A stretch of 9,931 bases of DNA, from assembly GCA_018263655.1 (NCBI GenBank), contig JAANWY010000318.1:1-9931 (forward strand), read 5' to 3'. The stretch comes from Anaerolineales bacterium (GTDB lineage: Bacteria > Chloroflexota > Anaerolineae > Epilineales > JAANWY01). This document shows positions 1 through 4,916 of the stretch, in pieces (the stretch's first letter is position 1; each line of letters opens with the position of its first letter). Under the pieces are notes generated by a model. It had not been told where the DNA came from. It ran no database searches and saw only the letters and a program-made list of their open reading frames with translations. Both the position numbers and the translations under genes were made by a program.

Positions 1-404
1 CCACCTATCGCGTCCACGATGACCAGGTCGACTTCGACTACTCCCAAGGCTCGATCCGCAACCAAGTCGTGCACGTCGCCACCGTTGACGGTCGTTGGCT
101 GCGGGGCTTGAAAGAGCTCCCCGACGCCAGGCAATTCCATCACGATCCAGCGGACTTCCCCACCCGCGAGAGCGCCCGGGCGCTGTGGGATTCGACGGCC
201 CAGGATGTCACCGATTATGTAGGTTCACTGGACGACGAGGACTTAGAACGACAGCCGAGGGGAATGCAGGGTCCGGTCTGGCACGTCTTGGCGCATCTGG
301 TCAATCACGGCACAGACCACCGGGCCCAGATTCTGAGCGCCCTACACGATTTTGGCGCACCGACGTTCGACCAGGACCTCATCTTCCACCTCTGGTCTCG
401 CTAG
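1..404 (+). CDS. DinB family protein, C-terminal part (5' end outside window)
   Basis: The reading frame is open from the left edge (first whole codon at 3) to the TAG at 402-404, giving 133 visible residues. It matches the DinB/YfiT four-helix-bundle superfamily, whose members bind a divalent metal through three histidines; many are thiol-dependent transferases or have no known function. Visible signatures are IRNQVVHVATVDGRWL near the start, with a candidate first metal-ligand His at visible residue 24. The classic C-terminal NHGTDHRAQIL motif follows, with His 102 and 106 of the visible part, then the family-typical ending GAPTFDQDLIFHLW. A GTG at 69 could be mistaken for a start, but it lies inside the conserved first helix, so the gene begins upstream of the window. 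The next gene starts 55 bp downstream. Family assignment is firm; substrate is unknown. Confidence 0.85.
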   Translation, partial: TYRVHDDQVDFDYSQGSIRNQVVHVATVDGRWLRGLKELPDARQFHHDPADFPTRESARALWDSTAQDVTDYVGSLDDEDLERQPRGMQGPVWHVLAHLVNHGTDHRAQILSALHDFGAPTFDQDLIFHLWSR

Positions 405-459
405 AGTGGGTGAAAGAGTCGTTTAGGCAAGGTTGGCACCGCCTGAAAGGAGTTAGCTG

Positions 460-1701
460 ATGCCCTGGTTTGCTTCAGAGATTGAGTTTCTGCCGAGACA
501 CGAGCAGATACTCGGAGTAACTACGATTGATCGCGAGAGCGGTCCGGGCACGATTCTCCACGATTTTGACGTGATGCTGGAGTACGTCAAAGAACGCGAT
601 TTGCGTGTGACCGGCAAGCACCAATTACCACTCAAATCTTTGCCGGAGATCAATGCTCGCCTGGCACATCCTCTTGAACACGGGCTGCAGCGCCCCCAGC
701 AGAGATCGTTCCCCCACATTCACGGGTTGTACCTCCTGGTACGCGCCTCAGGGCTCACACATGTTGATGAGAGCGGCAGTAAACCGTTCCTCCTCATAGA
801 TGACGAGGTGTACCAAGTGTGGCAAAGTCTGAACCCTACCGAGCGTTACGGTACGCTGCTGGAAGTTTGGTTTCTACGAGGCCATGCCGACATCATCGGA
901 GACCGCAGCTGGCCGCCCTTCGTGATTCCCGAGAACTTTCAGAGATCGCTATCGTTCTTTGCCGGGATCCCGGAGGAGGGGATGCAAATTGCCGGCGCCA
1001 AGTATGCTGAGGAACGCTTACGCTATTACCCAGAGTGGCACAACTTGGGCCTGCTGGACCTGTTTGGCCTCATCGACGTGCAGCCGGCTCCGCCTGAGCC
1101 CGGCGAAAGCTGGCGGATCGAGCGCATCCACCGGACGCGTTTCGGCGATGCCTTGCTAGCTCTGCTTCACACCGAATTCTTCGGGGATTTTGAAAATATA
1201 ATAGAGCTTGAAGACAGAGGGGAAGCGCTATTCGGCGTGCTACAGCCTATCCTGCGACCCTATTTCCCCGAATGGGAGGACACCCTATCGCTCCCTGGAC
1301 AGGTCTCTCGCGCAGGGACGCACGTCTTCAAGGTGTCCCTGGGATCACTATGGCGCCGTATCGCCATCCCGGCTGATCGCACCATGAGCACATTAGCGTC
1401 TGCCATTCTCAACGCTGTCGAGTTTGACCACGATCACCTGTACGAGTTCTCATACCGAAATCGCTTCGGCGCCATGGAAAGGGTCAATCATCCATACATG
1501 GACGAGGGGCCGGGGGCCGACGAGGTCTTCGTAGGCGAGGTGCCGATCCACGTCGGGCAGACGATGACGTACGTGTTTGATTTCGGGGACTGGTGGGAGT
1601 TCGACGTGACGTTGGAAAAGGTGGACGCGGATTTGGACGTCGACGAGCCTGTGATTGTTGAGGCGCACGGCGAACCACCGGAACAGTATCCGATGTGGTG
1701 A
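460..1701 (+). CDS. Plasmid pRiA4b ORF-3-like family protein, 413 aa with long N-terminal region
   Basis: The C-terminal part (about residues 287-400) matches the plasmid pRiA4b ORF-3-like family: it begins HVFKVSLGSLWRRIAIPAD, continues through LYEFSYRNRFG and YVFDFGDWWEFDVTLEKV, and closes with the typical GEPPEQYP. The family has no established biochemical function; some members are labelled IS1096 TnpR-like, but nothing recombinase-like is visible here. Residues 1-286 form an additional soluble region of mixed charge, including LPLKSLPEINARLAHPLEHG and FPHIHGLYLLVRASGLT, that I recall from other long members but cannot assign a fold to. No signal peptide or membrane segment is seen, so it is probably cytoplasmic. 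The ATG at 460 is supported by AAAGGAG at 447-453. The reductase gene starts 29 bp downstream, which may indicate co-transcription. GCCGGC sites are scarcer here than in the right-hand part of the window. Confidence 0.82.
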   Translation: MPWFASEIEFLPRHEQILGVTTIDRESGPGTILHDFDVMLEYVKERDLRVTGKHQLPLKSLPEINARLAHPLEHGLQRPQQRSFPHIHGLYLLVRASGLTHVDESGSKPFLLIDDEVYQVWQSLNPTERYGTLLEVWFLRGHADIIGDRSWPPFVIPENFQRSLSFFAGIPEEGMQIAGAKYAEERLRYYPEWHNLGLLDLFGLIDVQPAPPEPGESWRIERIHRTRFGDALLALLHTEFFGDFENIIELEDRGEALFGVLQPILRPYFPEWEDTLSLPGQVSRAGTHVFKVSLGSLWRRIAIPADRTMSTLASAILNAVEFDHDHLYEFSYRNRFGAMERVNHPYMDEGPGADEVFVGEVPIHVGQTMTYVFDFGDWWEFDVTLEKVDADLDVDEPVIVEAHGEPPEQYPMW

Positions 1702-1730
1702 AGTAATGGTAATTGTACGGAGGAAAGACG

Positions 1731-2726
1731 ATGACGTATCTACCGGCTGAAAGCCGATATGACAACATGGAGTACCGTCGTAGTGGGCATAGCGGACTGA
1801 AATTGCCGGCGGTGACGCTGGGTCTATGGTACAACTTCGGCGGCGTTGACTCGCTTGAGAACGCTCGCAGTATGATCCACCGCGCCTTCGACCTAGGAAT
1901 TACGTATTTCGATCTGGCCAACAACTACGGCCCGCCGCCCGGCTCGGCCGAGGAGAGCTTCGGTCAGATTTTGGCGCAGGACCTGGCCCCGTATCGGGAC
2001 GAACTGATCATCTCGACCAAAGCCGGCTACTATATGTGGCCCGGCCCCTACGGCGAATGGGGCTCGCGCAAATACCTGGTGGCCAGCCTCGACCAGAGTC
2101 TGGAACGGATGGGGCTGGACTACGTGGACATTTTCTATAGCCACCGCCCCGATCCCGATACGCCCATGGAAGAGACCATGGGCGCGCTTGACTACATCGT
2201 ACGCAGCGGTCGGGCTCTCTATGTCGGCATTTCAACCTATGATCCTGAGCAGACGCGTGACGCGGCCAGAATCTTGCGCAATCTGGGCACACCCTGCCTC
2301 ATCCATCAGCCACGGTACAACATGTTTGATCGCTGGATTGAGGATGGCGTGTTGGACGTGTTGAAAGAAGAGGGCATCGGCTGCATCGGGTTTTCGCCGC
2401 TGTGTCAGGGCATCCTGACTGACAAGTATCTTCAGGATATTCCAGAGGATTCTCGCGCCGACAGGCTGGAAGGCGAATTTCACTGGGGGGATAGCGTCAC
2501 CCAAGAGCGCATTGCCAAGGTGCGTAAGCTGAATGAGCTGGCTCAAGCTCGTGGGCAATCGATGGCCCAGATGGCTATGGCTTGGGTCTTGCGCCATCCA
2601 GGCATGACGTCTGCGCTGTTCGGGGCAAGCCGCGTCGCCCACGTCGAGGAGGCAGTGGCTGCCCTGGATAACCTTGAGTTCAGCGCTGAGGAACTGCAAA
2701 GAATCGATGAGATTCTGGCAGAATAG
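1731..2726 (+). CDS. gpr: Aldo/keto reductase, L-glyceraldehyde 3-phosphate reductase (YghZ/Gpr-like)
   Basis: This 331-aa cytoplasmic NADPH-dependent aldo/keto reductase resembles E. coli YghZ along its whole length. That enzyme reduces L-glyceraldehyde 3-phosphate and methylglyoxal, so a detoxifying role is likely. Shared blocks include FDLANNYGPPPGSAEE, ELIISTKAGY, MWPGPYG, GSRKYLVASLDQSL and DIFYSHR. The catalytic tetrad of the superfamily is complete: Asp61, Tyr66, Lys97 and His138. The cofactor-phosphate loop near the C-terminus reads FGASRVAHVEEAV (about 297-309). I chose the ATG at 1731 because GGAGG sits at 1719-1723 with a 7-base spacer; the in-frame TTG at 1713 has no such site. 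The protein lacks the extra C-terminal tail of E. coli YghZ. It converges with the minus-strand VKOR gene; no clear terminator is visible between them. Exact substrate is inferred from homology. Confidence 0.93.
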   Translation: MTYLPAESRYDNMEYRRSGHSGLKLPAVTLGLWYNFGGVDSLENARSMIHRAFDLGITYFDLANNYGPPPGSAEESFGQILAQDLAPYRDELIISTKAGYYMWPGPYGEWGSRKYLVASLDQSLERMGLDYVDIFYSHRPDPDTPMEETMGALDYIVRSGRALYVGISTYDPEQTRDAARILRNLGTPCLIHQPRYNMFDRWIEDGVLDVLKEEGIGCIGFSPLCQGILTDKYLQDIPEDSRADRLEGEFHWGDSVTQERIAKVRKLNELAQARGQSMAQMAMAWVLRHPGMTSALFGASRVAHVEEAVAALDNLEFSAEELQRIDEILAE

Positions 2727-2734
2727 ACGCGCTG

Positions 2735-2812
2735 GCGGCTGCCCGTCATCAGGCCCACGACCTCGTCCGTATTGGTTTCGCTGGCGATCAGCTCGGCCAC
2801 CTTCGGGCCTTG
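2735..2812 (-). pseudogene. Possible relic of a sugar ABC-transporter ATPase C-terminus
   Basis: Read on the minus strand from 2812, in a frame different from the VKOR gene, the DNA encodes QGPKVAELIASETNTDEVV followed by GLMTG. This looks like the extreme C-terminus of RbsA/FrcA-type sugar ABC-transporter ATPases, which usually end with a short strand (GRKVAE...), a T-T/N-x-[DE]-E-[LIV]-V segment and LM[TV]G. No Walker motifs or other ATPase parts are nearby, there is no start codon, and the frame continues without a natural stop into the antisense of the reductase gene. It overlaps the last ~25 bases of the VKOR frame, so the VKOR C-terminus may have been reshaped by the rearrangement that left the fragment. 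The match is from memory over only ~25 residues and may be chance. Confidence 0.35.
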
Positions 2813-3243
2813 GTGCGGGTTTTCGGCGGGGTGACCAACGCGTGAGCTGAGCAGAGCCCCAGGCGCGCGGTCAGCAACAAGAGGGCCGTGATGATCACCG
2901 CCGAGGTCAGGCACCACGCGCACGTCGCACCGATGACGAAAGGCTCCAAAAACGTCAGATAGATCGAAAACAGTACACCGAAGCCGGCAACCCCCAGGAG
3001 AGCTGACGACGCGATGGCGCGCCGGCCGTTGTTACCGTCGATGCGCCGCCAAGCCCACATGATCAAGATGGCGATGTAGCCAATCGCGCCCAGCACGCCT
3101 ATCGGCAACACGCCGAATAGCCGCGCGTACTGGCTTTGCTGAACGGTGTTGCAGTTCCCCACCGGCCCACAGATGGCGGCAATGTCGCGCGTCTCTACGT
3201 AGGCCAGATAGCCTGCGACACCGAGGCCGGCCAGCGCCAGCAC
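2788..3243 (-). CDS. Vitamin K epoxide reductase (VKOR) family membrane protein
   Basis: Bacterial VKOR homologues are inner-membrane quinone reductases that reoxidise a DsbA-like thioredoxin partner and so drive disulfide formation, replacing DsbB. This 151-aa frame shows the required features. The periplasmic-loop cysteines are Cys25 and Cys31 (CGPVGNCNTVQQS), followed by the conserved Ser37; the active-site CAWC pair is Cys108/Cys111. About four hydrophobic helices lie near residues 2-17, 43-64, 80-98 and 107-127. There is no fused thioredoxin domain and no DsbA-like gene in the window. The start is uncertain: the GTG at 3243 has no good ribosome-binding site and cuts close to helix 1, while the frame is open back to a TGA at 3277-3279, allowing a CTG start (about 3270) that adds KVAGGDWP. 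The tail after residue ~130 is charged and may be aberrant. It lies 58 bp after the DUF3037 stop, so co-transcription is possible. Confidence 0.85.
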   Translation of the reverse strand: MLALAGLGVAGYLAYVETRDIAAICGPVGNCNTVQQSQYARLFGVLPIGVLGAIGYIAILIMWAWRRIDGNNGRRAIASSALLGVAGFGVLFSIYLTFLEPFVIGATCAWCLTSAVIITALLLLTARLGLCSAHALVTPPKTRTKARRWPS

Positions 3244-3301
3244 CGGCCAGTCGCCGCCGGCAACCTTCAGCCCTGCTCAAAGCCTTTTGACGAGAAAGCC
3301 A

Positions 3302-3688
3302 TCACGTCACCAGTCGCTCAAAAAGATTGTCGAGGGCGGCCTGCGGATCGTCGTCGCACAGGCCACAGTGGACGGGGGAGACCTGGATGGCGGTGCTGCG
3401 CGGGGAGACGAGCCAGCGGAAGCGCTCCGGCTGATCCAACTGCCCAATCGGGCCAGCCTCGGGACCGCCGGCGGCGATACGCGGAATCAGGTCAAGATAC
3501 GCCTGGACTTCCGCCGCGTCGATGTCGAGGGCCATGCCCGCCAGCCGCTCGGTGTCCAGTCTGATGCGGGCGTCCAGAAAGCGTAGCGGCCTGCAGAACA
3601 GGATGACGCCAACGTTGATGAACTCCCCGCGCTTTACGCGCGGGACGACCCGCACGACGGCGTAGTCAAAGGATTTGAGTTCGGGCAT
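3302..3688 (-). CDS. DUF3037 family protein
   Basis: This 128-aa soluble protein matches the DUF3037 family. The N-terminal block FDYAVVRVVPRVKRGEFINV followed by GVILFC is characteristic, and a second block is LDIDAAEVQAYLDLIPRIAAG (about residues 53-73). The family's function is not established. The gene is tightly tied to the upstream HipA-like kinase: its ATG at 3686-3688 lies inside the kinase reading frame, with a 23-bp overlap, and its AGAGG Shine-Dalgarno sequence is inside the kinase coding sequence six bases before the start. DUF3037 genes are, from general knowledge, often found next to HipA-like kinases, so the pair probably works together, perhaps as kinase and partner or target. 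No membrane segment or signal peptide is seen. Confidence 0.85.
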   Translation of the reverse strand: MPELKSFDYAVVRVVPRVKRGEFINVGVILFCRPLRFLDARIRLDTERLAGMALDIDAAEVQAYLDLIPRIAAGGPEAGPIGQLDQPERFRWLVSPRSTAIQVSPVHCGLCDDDPQAALDNLFERLVT

Positions 3689-4484
3689 CCCTGGCCTCTT
3701 TGACGAAGACGTGCGATGCCTCCAGCCGGCTCAGGAGGTACTCGGCGTAAGCCTGGCGGTGCTCGTCAGCGTTGGCGAATTGCGCCCCACCACCACCCAG
3801 CCACACCTCGGGGATGAGGTTGACGATTTCGCCGATCACTTCAGGAGTCAGTCGGCTCTTCAACGTGGCATCAGCTTCACCCAGAGCGCCGGCAAAAGGC
3901 AACAGCACGTGATCCTTGATGTGGGCGAAGGGCGTGCGACTGTGCTCCAGGTAACCGTTCCAGGTGTGGTGGAAGTACAGACACGATCCGTGGTCGATCA
4001 GCCACAGCTCGCCTTGCCAGATCAGGATGTTGACGTTGCGCGGCGTGCGATCCACGTTGGTCACGTAGACATCGAACCAAACGATGTCCGAGGCCTCGTC
4101 TTGGGCCGGCGGTGGCTCCAGCAACGGGTTGAAGGAGAAGGCATTGCGCAGATAGCGCAGCCCCAGGTTGAGGCCGGCGCTCGCTTCAAGCAGGTCGCGG
4201 ATCTCCGCATCCGGCTCCGACGGCCCCAGGGCGCGGTCCAGCTCGATGAAGACAATCTCCGGCACCCGCAAGCCCAGCGCTTGGCCGACCTCGCCGGCCA
4301 ATAACTCGGCGATGAGCGCCTTGGGACCGTGGCCGGCACCGACGAACTTCATTACGTAGAGCTCGCCGTCATCGGCTTCGACGACGGCCGGCAGCGATCC
4401 ACCTTCCCGCAGCGGTGTGATGTAGCGGGTCGCGGTGACCGTCTTTATGGTAGTTGGTTGGCTGTATGTGCCGCTGGAACTCAT
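3666..4484 (-). CDS. HipA-like kinase family protein
   Basis: This 272-aa protein resembles the compact HipA-like kinase domain proteins that lack the N-terminal subdomain of classical HipA. Kinase landmarks are visible in order. ELYVMKFVG carries the probable ATP-binding Lys46; AELLAGEVGQALGL (about 59-72) supplies the partner glutamate region. The catalytic loop TNVDRTPRNVN carries Asp145 and Asn150/Asn152, and WLIDHG carries the metal-binding Asp164 at the DFG position. HipA kinases phosphorylate serine or threonine, in classical HipA on glutamyl-tRNA synthetase; the substrate here is unknown. No HipB-like helix-turn-helix antitoxin gene is adjacent; instead a DUF3037 gene overlaps its 3' end. 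The ATG at 4484 has only a modest AGAGG eight bases upstream. It is transcribed divergently from the signalling operon across a repeat-rich intergenic region. Toxin-antitoxin behaviour is conjecture. Confidence 0.83.
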   Translation of the reverse strand: MSSSGTYSQPTTIKTVTATRYITPLREGGSLPAVVEADDGELYVMKFVGAGHGPKALIAELLAGEVGQALGLRVPEIVFIELDRALGPSEPDAEIRDLLEASAGLNLGLRYLRNAFSFNPLLEPPPAQDEASDIVWFDVYVTNVDRTPRNVNILIWQGELWLIDHGSCLYFHHTWNGYLEHSRTPFAHIKDHVLLPFAGALGEADATLKSRLTPEVIGEIVNLIPEVWLGGGGAQFANADEHRQAYAEYLLSRLEASHVFVKEARDARTQIL

Positions 4485-4571
4485 GCTGGCTGCCTCTTGA
4501 GCTTATGGGTAAAATACTTGCGGAACTTCGCTACCTTCGGCGCAATCACAACGCGGCAATAACGCTGATTT

Positions 4572-4605
4572 GGAGGTGATTTAATATGTGGGTGAAATCA
4601 CCCCC
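4572..4605 (+). promoter_or_regulatory. Strong Shine-Dalgarno sequence inside a hairpin enclosing an ATG
   Basis: GGAGGTGAT at 4572-4580 is complementary to nine bases of the 16S rRNA anti-Shine-Dalgarno tail and lies five bases before an ATG at 4586. The downstream segment AAATCACC at 4595-4602, followed by CCC, is the reverse complement of GGTGATTT at 4575-4582. With one mismatch the stem reaches 10 of 11 pairs, with the ATG in the loop. In RNA this would hide the ribosome-binding site. The frame behind the ATG does not look like a known protein, so the element may be the remains of a gene start, a leader peptide or a coincidence of the GGTGATT repeats. Confidence 0.4.
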
Positions 4606-4645
4606 TGAACGCTTACCCCAAGTATACAGAACAAACTCCGTTGAA

Positions 4646-4667
4646 TCAATTCGCCGGCCGAAATTGA
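4646..4667. repeat. Short inverted repeat (hairpin)
   Basis: TCAATTCG at 4646-4653 and CGAAATTGA at 4659-4667 pair over eight bases with a single bulged A and a CCGGC loop. Just outside, GAATCA (4644-4649) and TGATTC (4672-4677) are also reverse complements, sharing bases with the neighbouring GGTGATT copy. No T-run follows, so it is not a typical terminator. Confidence 0.5.
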
Positions 4668-4677
4668 GGGGTGATTC

Positions 4678-4770
4678 GGCCTTGATCATCGTTTCGGCCA
4701 TTGGCTTCCGCCTGCTCCCGCTGGATTTGGCAATCCAAGCCGAGCTAGTGGCCGAAACGATGATCATACC
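4678..4770. mobile_element. Candidate 93-bp MITE-like palindromic element with 9-bp flanking direct repeats
   Basis: The arms TGATCATCGTTTCGGCCA (4683-4700) and its exact reverse complement (4749-4766) form an 18-bp perfect inverted repeat around a 48-bp spacer. The stem can extend inward, with TTGGCTT at 4701-4707 pairing with AAGCCGA at 4737-4743 (one G-U pair). The whole is flanked by the direct repeats GGGTGATTC at 4669-4677 and 4771-4779, which would fit a 9-bp target-site duplication. The termini (GGCCT.../...TACC) are only partly symmetrical. It carries no coding capacity. Because GGTGATT recurs elsewhere in this region, the direct repeat may not be a true duplication. Confidence 0.5.
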
Positions 4771-4771
4771 G

Positions 4772-4787
4772 GGTGATTCAAATCGCC
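4772..4787. promoter_or_regulatory. Near-palindrome GGTGATTCAAATCGCC, possible operator
   Basis: GGTGATT and AATCGCC flank a two-base centre and are reverse complements with one mismatch, a geometry usual for a dimeric regulator. Other GGTGATT copies are at 4575 (+), 4596-4602 (-) and 4670 (+). The site lies about 60-80 bp upstream of the -35 of the signalling operon promoter. No regulator can be named. Confidence 0.3.
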
Positions 4788-4845
4788 ACGCTAGGCAGTC
4801 TCACCCCGGCGGCCTTGATCGGGCTGTTGCAAGGTACGTTCCAGA

Positions 4846-4874
4846 TTGCACACCGGCACGCTTTGTGTTAGAAT
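4846..4874 (+). promoter_or_regulatory. Sigma-70-type promoter with extended -10 for the signalling operon
   Basis: TTGCAC at 4846-4851 and TAGAAT at 4869-4874 are separated by 17 bases, and TG at 4866-4867 makes an extended -10 (TGTTAGAAT). The -35 is weak (TTG core only), which is common with an extended -10. A start near 4881-4883 would give a leader of about 30 bases before the TTG start at 4914. Confidence 0.6.
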
Positions 4875-4898
4875 TGCTAAGGAATCGCAAATCACTGG

Positions 4899-4916
4899 AA
4901 AGGAGAAGCCGGCTTG
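4899..4916 (+). promoter_or_regulatory. Ribosome-binding site and TTG start that fix the lipoprotein start
   Basis: AAAGGAG at 4899-4905 is followed after eight bases by TTG at 4914-4916. The competing ATG codons at 5010 and 5016, which would give a tidier signal peptide, have no Shine-Dalgarno sequence. This site therefore argues that translation begins at 4914 and runs through the 47-bp repeat. Confidence 0.65.

Larger units (their letters stand above)
4485..4913. other. Repeat-rich divergent intergenic region
   Basis: About 430 bases separate the divergent HipA-like kinase and the solute-binding lipoprotein gene. No convincing gene is present. The region holds several nested inverted repeats: a Shine-Dalgarno hairpin at 4572-4605, a small hairpin at 4646-4667 and an 18-bp perfect inverted repeat spanning 4683-4766. 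It also holds four GGTGATT copies and a rightward promoter near 4846-4874. Whether it acts as a regulatory hub, a structured RNA or a landing site for small mobile repeats cannot be settled from sequence alone. No convincing -35/-10 pair was found for the leftward kinase gene. Confidence 0.7.

Noticed and set aside
69..71. GTG at 69 as the start of the DinB-family gene
   Set aside because: The upstream codons in the same frame encode the conserved first helix, so the gene extends beyond the left edge.
1713..1730. TTG at 1713 as the reductase start
   Set aside because: It has no ribosome-binding site, whereas the ATG at 1731 has GGAGG at seven bases and gives a family-like N-terminus.
3136..3564. 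Plus-strand frame across VKOR and DUF3037
   Set aside because: It spans two genes in antisense, is rich in Arg/Gly/Pro, and has no family features.
3675..4304. A 209-codon plus-strand frame opposite the HipA-like kinase
   Set aside because: It is antisense to a gene with clear kinase motifs; its composition is what reverse-strand reading of GC-rich codons gives.
4683..4766. The 18-bp inverted repeat as an intrinsic terminator
   Set aside because: The spacer is 48 bases, no T-run follows either arm, and the flanking genes diverge, so no transcript needs to end here.
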